From the NCBI GenBank assembly GCA_023630585.1, contig CM042548.1, positions 15,898,527 to 15,962,526 on the forward strand: a stretch of DNA of 64,000 nt, given 5' to 3'. Origin of the DNA: Cranoglanis bouderius (Eukaryota > Chordata > Actinopteri > Siluriformes > Cranoglanididae). Under the pieces are notes generated by a model. The model made no database searches and was not told the origin of the DNA. It saw nothing but the letters and a program-made list of their open reading frames with translations. This document shows positions 45,010-58,434 of the stretch, one piece after another (position 1 is the stretch's first letter; every line of letters begins with the position of its first letter). Both the position numbers and the translations under genes were made by a program.

Positions 45010-46330
45010 CGATCTGTTATAGGAAAATAATCAATGACTTGTGCTGTTTTAACACCTTGCACTGTATTTTCCCCATAATAGCAAGTTATTCCTCTTATAA
45101 CATAGATGTCCCAACAATTACAATTTTTTAATTGTAGTCATGAATGATATAGCATACTTTTTATCCATTTATAGTTATATTTAATGTAACATCCACAAAA
45201 CAAGCTAGTTCCTGTTATCATGTATGTTATGGCAACTATAAATAGTTGTTCCCTCACCATTTGACCAAAAAAAAAAAAAAAATTAATTAAAAAAAAAAAA
45301 AAATGTTATCTGACTTTCCATCAACTTTACCATGTTGGAACACTTGAGTGTTTTTACCTCTGTTACAAAATGCTTATACTGGAGACTCCTTCCATAAATG
45401 CTAAATATACAGTATATAATCTCCTTACATAAAACTTTGGCATATTAAAGTCCCCGTGAAGTGCCTTGAAACACGGCACCTTTATTTGATGTGTTGAAGT
45501 AATTTCCATTGAAACAGGGCGGGACATATCGAGTGGCACCTCACCCTTTTTTAAATAGCCAATAGTGTTTAGCTTACCTCACTGCCCGGGCTAAGCCGTA
45601 CTTGACATTTAGTACCATGGATTTTTATAATGTTGTCGGCGGGACACTTCAGATTCTAGAGAGTATTTGATTGGACAGAAAATCTGATGAGAAGCTGAAG
45701 TACAGAATGATGTCATCAAAATTGTTGATTCATATTAGTGGTAGAGAGAGAGAGTGTAAATTTTGAATGCATATATCTACTAAATCTGAATTTTGGCATT
45801 GTTTTAGAGCACACTAGCTTCTAGATAACCTTAAGGCTAACATTTTCATACTGAAAGTCACAAAACTCAAATTTTGCTTTCATGGGGACTTGAAGGATTA
45901 TGTTTTTCATTGTTAAATAGCAGCACATTTGTAATCTGAATGAATTAAAACTGAATTATTACTGAAAAACAAACCAGAACATTCAAACAACTTTCTCTGA
46001 CCTAAAGGACCTAAAGTTACAGACTATGACACAGTACTGAAACTGGAGACTCCTTCCATAAAAGTTAAATAATAATAAAAACAAATCTTACAGAAAACTT
46101 CAATGATTATACTTTTTCTTAAAAAAAAATAGCAACACCTTTAAAAAATTGTTTATTAATTAGTCTTAGACTGTGTGAAGCATCTGCCATAAGTCCCTTA
46201 AGTCCCTGTGTTAAGTTGTTACCATAGAAACAAGCACAGTAATATAAACCTAATCTAATCAATGAAAATAATCTTTCAAATTCAAAATCTGACAAACAGC
46301 GTCAAGAATCCAACAGCGCTGTGGTGGAGT
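45010..46330 (+). repeat. Dispersed family B copy 6, with nested MITE
   Basis: Starts 'gatctgttataggaaaataa'; has 'aagttattcctcttataaca', 'atccatttatagttatattt' and 'actggagactccttccataa' (45379). A second copy of the last landmark at about 46041 suggests two overlapping or duplicated family B pieces. Ends near 'ccaacagcgctgtggt'. Confidence 0.65.
45449..45890. mobile_element. piggyBac-like MITE (442 bp) nested in family B
   Basis: Inverted ends AGTCCCCGTGAAG and, reverse-complemented, AGTCCCCATGAAA. Flanked by TTAA (45445-45448) and TGAA (45891-45894), a TTAA target duplication with one change. No transposase. Confidence 0.72.
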
Positions 46331-46848
46331 AAACCATGTAAAATGAGGTAAAAAAAAAAAAAAAATCTATATAAAATCTGTATAAAAACCCTGACAGTCC
46401 CAAGTTTAAATGCGTATCTCAGATTACTTTCAGATCATTCTGTAGGTCACTATGATTCCATTTTCTCCTGAGTGAAAAAAAAAACATATATGGAAGGAAA
46501 TGTGATTGATAAATATGAGCCAAGATAAGCACGCCCAGCGGGTCTCCTCCAATATCCCACCCATCTGCGAGCGAGCGTAGGAGGGAGCCTAAACCAAACA
46601 TTCTGCTCTCTTGCTTCCGTCAGTCGACAGTTCCTCTTTTATTTTATCCGATAACCTGACACAGCTTGTAAATCAAAAAGTCCAAAGTTCAAACAGGGCG
46701 CCATAAATTTCACAAATCGAGATACGCATCAGAAATATTGATAGCCGTTCTCCTCTCATTTCTCAGCATGAGACACGCTCAGTTATTCCCTTTATACCCT
46801 CCACTTTAACAGAAGGCTTCTCTAAAAAAACAAAACAAAAAAACCCCA
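46331..46848. other. Unique sequence, no gene seen
   Basis: 46390-46800 is complex with a few CpGs; no coding motif recognised. Confidence 0.4.
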
Positions 46849-46860
46849 TAATAATAATAA

Positions 46861-46922
<62 letters not shown>
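46849..46922. repeat. (AAT)n microsatellite, about 74 bp
   Basis: AAT/ATA units with one early interruption. Confidence 0.97.
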
Positions 46923-47284
46923 TTAACCCACATCTTGAGTTTCAGCTTCACCGGTGCACTCTGGCACTTGCATCAGCATCATTAATTGATTGGGAAAATT
47001 AAAAACCCACCTCATGTTTAATGCTGCCACACATCCATCCCTGAGATTCATTTTGTCTAATTAGTCTAGCCATTAGCAAAAAAAAAAAAAAAAACTTGTT
47101 GACAATTCTGAGCTACGTAATTTGCATTTAGGCACAATATGAAAGACATTTCTGCAAATGTTAGCGGGACAAGAATCACATATGCTGCTTCGAATTTCAT
47201 ACCACCAGGACTTTATGAGGAACTGCAATATTCTAACCATGTTATTATCATCGGTATAATCTTAATCCAGCTAATGTGCTTGTT
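46923..47284. other. Spacer, no gene seen
   Basis: Unique sequence with a poly-A run at 47079-47094. Confidence 0.5.
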
Positions 47285-48300
47285 CACTTTGCACGTATTC
47301 AGAGTCGGGTTATGCACATGCTTGAGTTGATTTTCTTGGTGCGTGTTAGGGTTTCCCTCTCGCTGCATCGCTAGCAGAGGCTAGCGGAGTAGCGCACTTC
47401 CGCATTCCACGCTTCGTGCTACGAGGAGGAGTGGCACGAGCGTGATTCATAAAAATCTCTGGACTGTTTCATGAACTCTAGTTTTGTTTACTTTGCCATG
47501 TGCTCTTTTGGTTTTGGTTCACGTCATGTTCCTCCCATGTTCTGTCATTGGTTATCCAGTTATAGTTTGATTATTGTTATCTTGTTTGCATTTAATTACC
47601 CATGTTACTTAAGCCCCTGTTTGTGTCCGCTTCCTGGCGGAATATTAGAAGTGATTCTTGAAGACTAAATGGAATTAAAAGTGATTCTTAAATGTAAAAG
47701 AAGTAATTATATGGGAGATTTTGGATTATTGCCTCGTGACTTCTTGGAAGATTCCTCCATGTCTTTGTTTTCCTTGCTTTTCCTCGACTTTGGATTATTG
47801 TCTCGTGACTTCCTGGATTTTTGCCCTGTGAGTGTTTGGATTATTGCCTAGCCTTTTTGGAATAACGGCCCTGTTGTTTTTTTGGAATATTGCCTTGTTT
47901 ATTTGTGGTTTTTTGTTAGACTGTACCATTACTTTTGAAGGTTCTAATTATTTTTGACTGTTCCTAATAAACTGCCTATTTCCCCTGCAAGTGCATCCTG
48001 CATCCCTCCTTCCGGTTCCGTAACAGTGCATCTCAAACGTTGCCAGACTTTTCTTAAGTACAAACATCAGAGACGTGTTTTCTACATAGCTTCTTTAAAC
48101 CCTTTAAGCCTGTAAATCAGGGACAGAAAATGAAGAAGGAAATAGTGTGTATTGCCTTTGCTGTCAAATGTAATATGATGATATATGAATGAGAAGATGG
48201 CAAGCATTGAAATAAATATTTAATAGAAGTCCAGTATATTAACAATCATGAATAGTCCTATTAGTAATTATCACATTAATTAGATTGACAAATTTGGTTA
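47285..48300 (+). repeat. Dispersed family A copy split by a solo LTR
   Basis: Left part has 'gtattcagagtcgggttatg' and 'cttgagttgattttctt'. The right part resumes at 48026 with 'aaacgttgccagacttttct', 'aagcattgaaataaatattt' and 'gtaattatcacattaatt', shared with the copy at 54737. Confidence 0.7.
47344..48025 (+). mobile_element. Solo LTR, gypsy-like (682 bp)
   Basis: Begins TGTTAGGGTTTCCC and ends TTCCGTAACA. Flanks GTGCG (47339-47343) and GTGCA (48026-48030) match at 4 of 5. AATAAA at 47966-47971. The 5' part resembles the 11484 LTR and the middle ('ctcgactttggattattg') the 7571 LTR; the latter motif is repeated three to four times in diverged form. Confidence 0.85.
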
Positions 48301-48575
48301 AAAAAAAAAAATCCTAGGGAACTTGAGGCACAAGGTGGGGGACACCCTGGACGGGGTGCCAATCCATCACAGGGCGCAATCACACACATTCACACACTAT
48401 GGACAATTTGGAAATGCCAATCAGCCTACAACACTTGTTTTTGGACTGGGGGAGGAAACCGGCGTATCTGGAGGAAACCCCCGAAGCATGGGGACAACAT
48501 GCGTACTCCATGCCACAGGGCGGAGGTGGGAATCGAACCCCCAACCCCAGAGGTGCGAGACAAACATGCTAACCA
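48301..48575 (-). mobile_element. tRNA-derived SINE (V-SINE-like)
   Basis: On the minus strand: an RNA polymerase III B box GGTTCGATTCC (48529-48539), then the conserved core 'gggtttcctccagatacgcc', 'cagtccaaaaacaagtg', and the tail 'ccctgtgatggattggcac' and 'gtccagggtgtcccccacc'. The A box is cut at the 5' end. A homopolymer run of T (minus strand) follows the tail. Family recognised from memory. Confidence 0.8.
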
Positions 48576-49134
48576 GTCTTAATTTGTGCATTTGTATAGT
48601 ATGACACACACTCCTATACAATCTTTCACACACTACTAATAATTTGTCTAAGCATACAGCCGAGAAGTTCAGGGTTACAGGTCTCACTCTCTGAAACCCC
48701 TGGAGATAACCAGAACATAACCTTAAACCTACAGGTACTTAAAGAAACAGTGCCAAGTTTTACAGTGAAGACATGTTTGCAGTCTAGCGAACATATGCTA
48801 CTTTCTTCACTAGTTAGCTAAAACATAACAGAAGTCTGTCTTGAAATATTTCCTGTAAAGTTTTAGCGCAAACCACATCCCGTTCTTCGGTGATGTCACA
48901 CAGATGTAATGTGCTGATGTGGATTAGGACACAATTTGATTTACTGTTGTCTGTAAACATGAACAAAACTTCACCATGGAGCTGAGTGTTATATATCAAG
49001 ATATACTATATATTAGATCTGTAAATACAAACAATTCCCAAAATATTGTATAAAATTATAAGATTATTATTATATTGTATAAAATTATAAGATTATAAGA
49101 TCATCCTCCAGGCCGCTGGTGTCCCATCACATCC
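48576..49134. other. Spacer, no gene seen
   Basis: Unique AT-rich DNA; 'gtataaaattataagatta' is repeated at about 49048-49100. Confidence 0.5.
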
Positions 49135-49515
49135 AGGGTGTATTCCCACCTCATGCCCAAAGCCAGACTGGTTTAAGCTGACAGGAAGGGTACGATTCCT
49201 CAAATAACCACTCTGTACAATCTCAGATGCGTACAACACCTTGAAACCTTGAGGCTGACGGGCTACAACAGAAGACCAAGTCAGGTTCCATTCCTGTAAG
49301 TCAAGCAATCAAAGAATGGGAGGTTATAGTGGACACAGGCTCACCAAAACTGTCACCTTCTCTGGAGAATCGTGATTGTTAGGGTCAGAATTTGGCAGCA
49401 TAAATCCATGCACACTTGTGTCTTGTGTCAACAGTCCAGGCTGGTGGAGGTGGTATAATGGCACAGGGAATGTTTCTGGAATCCATACCATGAAGAATTG
49501 AAGGGGTCCAATATT
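49135..49515 (+). pseudogene. Tc1-like transposase remnant
   Basis: Fragments in the order of a fish Tc1-type transposase gene: 'aataaccactctgtacaat', 'gggctacaacagaagacca', 'gtggacacaggctcaccaaa', 'gtcaacagtccaggctggtg' and 'ggaatccataccatgaagaa'. The stretch that would hold the second aspartate and the glutamate of the DDE triad is deleted, and frames are broken. No terminal repeat is visible. Confidence 0.65.
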
Positions 49516-49967
49516 TGTTCTCCCTGCACTTCCACAGTCATTTCGAATGGTGTGCTGAGAAATCCATGTTTAAAGAGAAGACTCTATAAATCTTTATAAG
49601 GCTTCATCTGTTATAAAGTACAGAGGTCACACTGAACTTGGTCGGATGCTGGATAAGAAGTTCTATATAGAAGAAATTAAAACCTCATTTCCAGAAGAAG
49701 CTGAGAGAATAAATAATTATAGGTAATAAATCGATGCCCTCATTTCGTTTTCTTTGCAGTAACCGAGTGTACAGTTCAGCCGTGTCTGTTTAGAGATATA
49801 TTCACACACCCAAGGTCATATTCCTTTTTTACGTGGCACGTCTATAAAATCTTTGATTTGAATGTCCAGACTTTATGAATAGTGATCCTTTGTTCCCGTA
49901 AAACATTCATGCCGTCTTTCACGTTCAGTAAAAACCTTCCTGGAAAAGGTGACTCGCTCAGAGTGGC

Positions 49968-49968
<1 letters not shown>
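49516..49968. other. Spacer, no gene seen
   Basis: Unique sequence with no recognised motif. Confidence 0.5.
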
Positions 49969-50011
<43 letters not shown>

Positions 50012-50065
50012 TAATTAATTAATTAATTAATTAATTAATTAATTAATTAATTTATTTATTTATTA
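49969..50065. repeat. (TTA)n-(TTAA)n-(TTTA)n compound microsatellite
   Basis: Three successive simple repeats read directly. Confidence 0.97.
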
Positions 50066-50654
50066 CTTTATTTCCAACTCATCTCTCCAGGAGCGCAAAG
50101 AAAAAAGCCCGTATGAGCATGGTGTTAATTCCAAAGCAGGATGTGCAAAATGTGCTTAACAAACAAATTATATGTAGTTTCACTAATTTTGCCATATTTC
50201 TTATTTTCATGATCTCACAGTTTGCTGTTAGCTTTGCAATAATGCTAATAATAATGTTAGCACTAATATACCTGGTGTAATATAAGCCAGCATGGATCAC
50301 AGAGAGAAATGCGTCTGTATTAACTCCAGGCAGCTCTTCATTTGTCCCCTTGAGAGGGGGGGCTTTTAACAAACACGTCCATTTGCATTGCCTCCATTTC
50401 CAACCCTTATGAGAGCTTTAATTTGCTGCATGATGGAAAGCGATCGTGAAACGCTTCATGAGTGGCACTCAGAATCAGTTGGTCATGTTAGAAAGCCGAG
50501 TATGTCACAGTGAAATGGATGTTCAGGACCGAACATGTTACTGCTCTCATTTTTGGGTTCTCAGATTTACTAAGATCCAAAGTATTGAGGGTACAATCCC
50601 TTACAGAAAACTCCCATGAGCTTTAAATGTGTGTAAACACACGAGAAATGATGT
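50066..50654. other. Unique sequence, no gene seen
   Basis: A 97-codon minus frame (50079-50372) has no recognised domain. 50380-50560 is complex; candidate conserved DNA. Confidence 0.35.
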
Positions 50655-51235
50655 GTGGTTTTTACATGATTCATGAATCATTTATTTTCCCATGTAATTT
50701 TTATTTATTTATTTATTTATTTTACAAATGATTCTTTTATTTTCACATCATTTTTACACATGAATCATTTATTTTCCCGTGATTTTTACAATGATTCATT
50801 TACTTGCATATGTGATTTTTACACACAATTCATTTTCAAATGTCATTTATATAAATGATTCATTTATTTTCACGTTTTTTTACACATGAATTGTTTTTTT
50901 TTTCATCTGTTTTACACGATTCATTTACTTTCATGTTCAGTTTTGTACACGATTCAACACATAAATCATTTATTTTCCCATGTAATTTTTTTACACACGA
51001 TTCTTTTATTTTCATGTCATTTTTTATAAATGATTCATTTATTTTCGTGATTTTTTTTTTTTTACAGATGAATCGATTTTTTCATCCGTGATTTTTACAC
51101 TTGTATCATTTACTTTCAAGTTCAGTTTTGTACATGATTCATATTTCACATGATTGTTATTTTTATTTTTTTACACGAATCATTTATTTTCCCATGTGAT
51201 TTTTACAAATCTTTCATTTAGTTTTAAATGTGATT
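50655..51235 (+). repeat. Degenerate minisatellite, about 33-38 bp units
   Basis: About 15 imperfect units around 'tttttacacatgattcattt' and 'attttcacatg'. A variant 'tttcatgttcagttttgtac' recurs about 180 bp apart (50928 and 51114), hinting at a longer-order duplication. Phe/His/Asp-rich frames here are repeat-derived. Confidence 0.8.
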
Positions 51236-51340
51236 TGTAGCTGCGTTCAAGCTACAGAGTGGGAAAATAAAAACATGGATGCCTCCATATTCTTTTTTTG
51301 TTAGCAACAATCTAGCCAACTAATGAGTGATGTATATTTA

Positions 51341-52364
51341 AAGTGCCCTCCACTAATATTGGCACCCTTGGTAAATATGAGCAAAGAAGGCTGTGAAAAA
51401 TTTTCTTTATTGTTTAACCTTTTGATCTTTTGTTCAAAACATTCACAAAAAATACTCTGCTCTCATGGATATCAAACAACTGCAAACAGAACACAGGTTT
51501 ATCAAAAAAAAATATTTGTTTAATATAGGTGTGCAGCAATTATTGGCACCCCTATGAATTCATATAAGAAAAATATATTTGAAGTATATTCCCATTGATA
51601 TTTTACATTTTTTTAGTACACCTGGCAGACTAGGAACAGGAAATTGTTCAAGCATGACTTCCAGTTTCCTACACATATGCCAGATTCCCTTAGTCATTCA
51701 TAACATTGGGTAAAACCAAGGAATACAGCTGTGATGTGCTTCACAAAATGGGAAGTGGCTATAAGAAAATAGCACAAGCATTGAAAATGCCCATTTCCAC
51801 CATCAGGGCAATAATTAAGAAGTTCCAGTCAACTGGAAATGTTATGAATCAACCTGGAATTGGACGTGTGTCTATATTGTCTCAGCGCACTGTGAAGAGG
51901 ATGGTTTGAGTGGCCAAAAAATCTCCAAGTATCACAGCTGGAGAATTGCAGAAGTTAGTCGCGTCTTGGGGTCAGAAAGTCTCCAAAACTACAATCTGAA
52001 GTCACCTACATCACCACAAGTTGATTGGAAGGGTTTCAAGAAAAAAGCCTCTACTCTCAACCAAAAACAATCTCAGAGAGGTAGCCTGGAATTTTTGGGA
52101 AAAAACTCATGGAAAAGTACCTCATGCCCACGGTTAAATATGGTGGAGGCTCTTTAATGTTTTGGGGCTGTTTTTCTGCCAGAGGACCTGGACATTTTGT
52201 TAGGATTTTGTTTTGTTTCCTTGCAATTGTTTGATATCCACGAGAGCAGAGTATTTTTGTGAATTTTTTGAACAAAAGATCAAAAGTTTAAACAATAAAG
52301 ACAATTTTTCACAGCCTTCTTTGCTCATATTTACCAAGGGTGCCAATATTAGTGGAGGGCACTG
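51341..52364 (+). mobile_element. Internally deleted Tc1-like transposon (1,024 bp)
   Basis: Inverted ends of about 150 bp: 51341-51497 and 52208-52364 (reverse-complement start CAGTGCCCTCCACTAATAT; the left copy has AAGTGCCC). TA lies on both sides (51339-51340 and 52365-52366). The interior holds only the two ends of a transposase gene; full-length relatives are about 1.6 kb. Confidence 0.9.
51706..52150 (+). pseudogene. Tc1-like transposase, N-terminal and scrambled remnant
   Basis: Opens with MGKTKEYSCDVLHKMGSGY and a helix-turn-helix (YKKIAQALKMPISTIRAI), the paired-like DNA-binding domain of Tc1 transposases. A stop follows at 51907. The same frame goes on with 'KSPSITAGELQKLV' and jumps, by a deletion, to 'WEKTHGKVPHAHG'; a 'GGGSLMFWGCFSARGPG' block lies in a shifted frame near 52145. 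The catalytic middle is lost. Not functional. Confidence 0.85.
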
Positions 52365-52366
52365 TA

Positions 52367-54444
52367 TGTCCTTAAAGCAGCAAACTGTCTGCATGTGGAC
52401 TGATGTAAAGCAAATACTACTATATACAGTATAACTCATTTAAAAGTAAAGAAGTACAGAGAATTAGGACCTGCATTAGTCAGTGTTCACACCTTCACGG
52501 AGTAAAATCAATTCCACATCAGGCAACATGAACAACACTTTAGTTTGCGGCTGTTAACTGGCAAAATCCAGAACCAAGGCTGAAAAGCTTTAATTTAAGT
52601 TTTGATATTTACACTTTGAGACCAGAGTTCATGAAGTTTTCAAGAATTAGTAACATGTTGTCATTTGTACGGTGTACGTTTTTAGCAAACATCAATCAAC
52701 ATATGTTAGCTTAGGTTGTTGCTTTAACATTAACAATGCTTGTGATTTATTAATGCTGAAGTTCATGGTGTGTTAAATGTTTACTAATACAGTAAATGAC
52801 ATTAACCTTAATGTAATGTTAAATAACATTGTTTAAAAAATATACTAGGGAAAGCATGATCCCCTAAAAGGTACATTAAAAATATTGTAGTTGCCCAAAC
52901 CTGATTTTTTTTAACAAAAATTAAAAATGAACTAAATAGTAAACAAACAAACAAACAAAACCAAGCATAATCCCCTATTAATGTCCATACATATAGCAAT
53001 TGCTCTGATTTTTTATTTATTTTTATTTTTTTGCAAACCCTATAAATGACTTTTTGACCAAATCTGGAGCTTCCATTATCGATGAGGAATGCTGTTTTGC
53101 CTGCTAAAGTCCTCAAGCTTGACTTGATGGAGGATCAAAAATGTTGCTGAGAAGTAATTTAAGGGCCAACAGAGTACAGCGTGTATTTGGTCAGTTGAAA
53201 TGATTCATGTTAAATCATATTTATCAGTGACTGCTATGTATTATTTGGTAATTACAGTGAAAGTAATAAGACGTATAGTTATGAGATTGTGGAAAATAAA
53301 TCTGAGAGTTTAAAGTGTAAATGTTTTTTTCTGTTCCTCGTGCTGTTCTTCATATCAATTCCCTATAACATTTTTTTTCTGTCCCTTCTGCTTGTGAGTA
53401 ACGACCTGCGCTGATAAATTCTCTCAGCAGCAATTTCCAAATCATATTTGTTATCTAAATCGGTATTATGTTTTCTACTCGTTGTTCGGGAAAGAGCGTT
53501 TTGTCATGGAAAGTAGCATATTTTTCTGCAACGCAGATGAATAATTTATCAGTTAGATACTCCTGCTGACTCGAAACTTCAAAGATCTCGACAAGAGAGT
53601 TCAAGTGCTTAGCTAATTAATTAGGCATAAGCAAATTTCTCTCTGGAAGGTGCCGTGCAGGTCAGAAAAGCGCTGGACCTCAGTGGAATCAATAATCACT
53701 GTTGTATCGATTCCTTGCGGGTGAAAACCGTGCTGTGGGGAAGTGATTATTTTACAGAATGCCTGTTGAATTGGCTGTTTTTGTCGAAATTTTGGAATAT
53801 ACCATGTTATATTATTTTATTTACAGAGATTTGCTTGTGATTTATTGCTTCTCGGATGAGCGTGGTTAAAACCACATGTATCTACACAGCTGCTACAAAA
53901 TTACTCCGTAAATAGATATACTGACTGACATTCTGCTATCAACACTAAAAGTAATATTTCAGCGAGCTAACATAAGAATGTACTGGAAAGTGCAACTAGT
54001 TTACAGCTATTCTAGTTGTACAAATTTTTCTTGTTTTGTTTAGTAAAAAAAATAATTTTATGTAACTACTACGTTCTTGCTCACATTAAAAAAAAGGAAT
54101 TGGAAATCAGTACTAAGAAATATTCAGTTTTGACATTAACCTAAAATACCTTTCTGAAGTTAACAAATATTTTATTGAAAATCATTGTGCCATAGGACTG
54201 TACAATTCGCCCCCCATGTGCAGAGGGACCATTGACTTGTTTAGAGAACGTGCTGATAAACTAGTCAAATATCCACTGTCCCCACCCTCAAATCTTACCG
54301 TCCACCTCACACACATATTTACTGTTTTTATATTCCATGTATATTGTGTATATTGTGAATTGAGTATATTGTGTAATTACCTCTGATGTCCTGTATTTGT
54401 TGTATTATATGTGGTACATTTGTGGATTGTACAACCTATGGAAA
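52367..54444. other. Unique sequence; candidate conserved island at about 53380-53880
   Basis: No gene. 52440-53300 is AT-rich with AAAC and TTTA runs. The island is complex, moderately GC, and has no coding domain. Confidence 0.33.
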
Positions 54445-54615
<171 letters not shown>

Positions 54616-54736
54616 TAAAGAAATATTAAGCTTTGCTATTAACAGTTGGTATGAAGTTCTACCATAAAACAGTGAATCTGGTCAACTTAATTGAAAAAAA
54701 AAAAAAAAATAGCTATCATAATATAATACCATACAG

Positions 54737-55126
54737 CCAATTTTGTGAATATTTACAATGGGAAAGTTCCTTGTATTCAGAGTCAGGTTACTCACCTGCT
54801 TAAGTCAATTTTCTAGCCTCTACCTCGTCTCTTCTCTGCTGTTAAATCTGTTAAAACATGATGCAACAAAAAACAAGAGATGACTTTCCAAACGAAAAAT
54901 AAAATAGATTATTATAATGAAATTCATATTCATGAAATATGAATGAGCAGATAGTAAACATTGAAATAAACATCGAATCAGAGTCTAGTATATTGCTAAC
55001 ATCATTGCTGCATGAACAGCTCTTAGTTGTAATTATCACATGGTTTAATTTAGCAATATGGCTTCCAGCCTCATTATCTGTCAGGTTATAAAATAGCGCT
55101 TGATCCAGCGCATCCTATTGTTTTGC
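54737..55126 (+). repeat. Dispersed family A copy (about 390 bp)
   Basis: 'gggaaagttccttgtattca', 'acctgcttaagtcaattttc', 'aaacattgaaataaacatc', 'gtaattatcacatggtttaa' and 'ataaaatagcgcttgatcca' in family order. Confidence 0.72.
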
Positions 55127-55957
<831 letters not shown>

Positions 55958-56339
55958 CAGTGTACACAGCCATATCTAACTGGAAAAAATAATTGAATGC
56001 ATTATGTGTAAGCAAAATGCTGCATCGGCATAATTACTCGCTTGTGAGGTCAACGAATATGAGGAAGGTATTTCTGCTCTGACAGTGAGCATCCCGTACA
56101 TGCTGCACTCAGGTATATACCCATGTAGTGTACGACAAAAACAGAAACCAGCAAATTGCACTAGAGCGAATGAGAAACGCACACCAGCAGGTAGTGCATG
56201 CGCCAACTTTACAAATAAATTAAAGTCCAGCAGCAATATGTAAAGAAATACTGTACCACATACTATACATTTTTCATGATGTGTGATCATGTGGGAAACA
56301 TGTAAAAGTGCATTTCAGCATGTTATGCTCTGAAATTAC
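55958..56339. other. Unique sequence, no gene seen
   Basis: A 104-codon minus frame (55976-56290) has no recognised domain; likely chance. Confidence 0.4.
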
Positions 56340-56530
56340 ACAAATGCACTCAAGTAAACATGTTAAATCTCATGTAAAAAGAGTTATTCATGTGAAAACT
56401 TCATGTAAACGTAAAGGAATGGTGTGTAAAAATCTCATGAATGCGTAAAAATACTCAAATGTAAAAATAAGTGAATTGTATAAAAAAAATCACACATGAA
56501 AATAAATGAATCATGTATGAATCACAGATG
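56340..56530 (-). repeat. Inverted, diverged copy of the 50.7-kb minisatellite
   Basis: Reverse complement contains 'tgattcatttattttcatgt' and 'ttttacattt' units like those at 50655-51235. Confidence 0.55.
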
Positions 56531-57544
56531 AAAAGAAGAAAAAGATAAAGAAAACATGTATAGCTTGGAAACAATATTATTCTCATTTTATTCTCAATAT
56601 TATTCTCATTTATTATTAGTGGTGTGCAAGGAAATTTGTGTAGGACAGGTCTTATGATGACAATATCACATGAAGTGAAAGTTTGCGAGCATCACAAGGT
56701 CATATTTGTGACTTCATATGACTCACACAGTCCATAATAATTTAGATCTGAAGCAGTTATTAAATATGGAAAGCTTTGTGATGTGAAGGGTCAGTGAATC
56801 AGTATAGGGTTGATGGAGTTACTTATTAAACCCATCAGCTACTACATCTGATTATATTATCAAATCTTGATGTTTCTCGTGGAAGTGTGGCGAATTCCTT
56901 CACTTCACTCGTTAATAGGGGAAAGGTTTTGCTCTTTGTCCTGTTCTCGTTCTCTAATATATTCCTATAGGCTTTCAGTGCTGTTTGTTTAGCTTTGTTC
57001 TTAATGCATTATTCACCTTTTCTCACCAACATTTTAAATGTTGCCAAGGTTAGATCACTCATTAGCCATTTGTCGTGCGCCTCTGCCGGGTCCCAAATGC
57101 TAAATTGATCTTTCGCTCTATGATCAGCAACATAAGTCTATTAACACACCTGGATAAATAAATGATTGTAAGAAAAACAACTAAGGAAAGGAAAGGTCCA
57201 GGCAAATGTATAGCAAACTGATATGATATAGAAATGACTCATTGTCATATATTTGGTATGGAGCGGAATGTGAGCAGAATTCCTCATGCGGATGGAAATT
57301 CAGTTAAACACAAATTATTGAAATTACTAGACTGCTGTGAATTGACTTAACGTCCTTTGCAGATTCAACACTAGATTTATCATTTAGCACCGCTTCACCA
57401 CCGGCGTGTCATGCCTAACGCACCCTCTCTGAGGGTAATGGGCTTCTCATACCTCGGAGCACTTCCATAACGACACGTATGAACAAGAGCTCACACACAA
57501 CCGCATTGAATGTGGTGCATTGAAAGCATAGACACATCACTTAC
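56531..57544. other. Unique sequence; candidate conserved islands
   Basis: 56870-57150 and 57340-57500 are complex with few simple repeats and no coding domains; candidate conserved non-coding elements. Confidence 0.32.
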
Positions 57545-57735
57545 CGGAAAATAATCAGCAACAGGGTGATGTGATTGAGGTGGGTTTTTTTTTTCCATAG
57601 CAACACATCCAGGAGTGATCATACTTCTTATCCGTTTATAGCTACATTTAATGTTCACAAAACAAGTTAGTTCCTGTACTCACTTGCGTTATAGCAGCTA
57701 TAAACATTTATTACTTCATTGGTCTCTTTTTTCCT
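57545..57735 (+). repeat. Dispersed family B copy 7, partial
   Basis: 'ggaaaataatcagcaacagg', 'tatccgtttatagctacatt', 'acaagttagttcctgtact' and 'ttatagcagctataaaca' in family order. Confidence 0.7.
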
Positions 57736-57745
57736 CTCTGTTACT

Positions 57746-57767
57746 TGGATGGATGGATGGATGGATA
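57746..57767. repeat. Short (GGAT)n repeat
   Basis: Five GGAT units. Confidence 0.85.
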
Positions 57768-57956
57768 GACAGACCAGAAACCAAAAAAATATTTGCAGTT
57801 ATAGCCCTGCTGAAGCTTTGCACACACGTACTTCATGGCATTAACGTGACTATTTATAGTCCATTTATAGAAAGTCATTTCACACATAAGCCTTCAGATG
57901 TGAATGAATAAATAAATAAGTAAAAAATAAATAAAAGTAAAATAATTAGCCAAGTG

Positions 57957-57957
<1 letters not shown>

Positions 57958-58007
<50 letters not shown>
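57958..58007. repeat. (GT)n-(AT)n microsatellite
   Basis: About 30 bp GT, then about 20 bp AT. Confidence 0.97.
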
Positions 58008-58071
58008 ATTGCAAAGCGTGTGGTAATACCATATAGCACGAACCCTGCCTAATGATTTTACAAAAAAAAAA

Positions 58072-58113
58072 AAATAAATAAATAAATAAATAGATAAATA
58101 AATAAATAAATAA
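58072..58113. repeat. (AAAT)n microsatellite
   Basis: About ten AAAT units with one AGAT. Confidence 0.93.
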
Positions 58114-58360
58114 TCACCTTCATATTTACAACAAGAAGGCACATATAATTCCTACTTTTTTTTTTTTTTTTTAAACTCCTAGTCCAATAATCCAATCAGT
58201 CCAATATTAAAATCGTTCATGGTGTTATATAATAAATTCCGAACATCTCCTACCATATCTCTTTCTAAAATCAATAAATAATTTTCGTGTTATAAGAATT
58301 TACTGCAGGTTATGGAGTAATCACGTGTTTATGTGTGGTTTTGATTAGCAGAGATTAAAA

Positions 58361-58361
<1 letters not shown>

Positions 58362-58428
<67 letters not shown>

Positions 58429-58434
58429 ATGTGT
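58362..58434. repeat. (GT)n microsatellite, about 73 bp
   Basis: Uninterrupted GT for about 62 bp. The CVCVCV open frames across it are artefacts. Confidence 0.98.
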
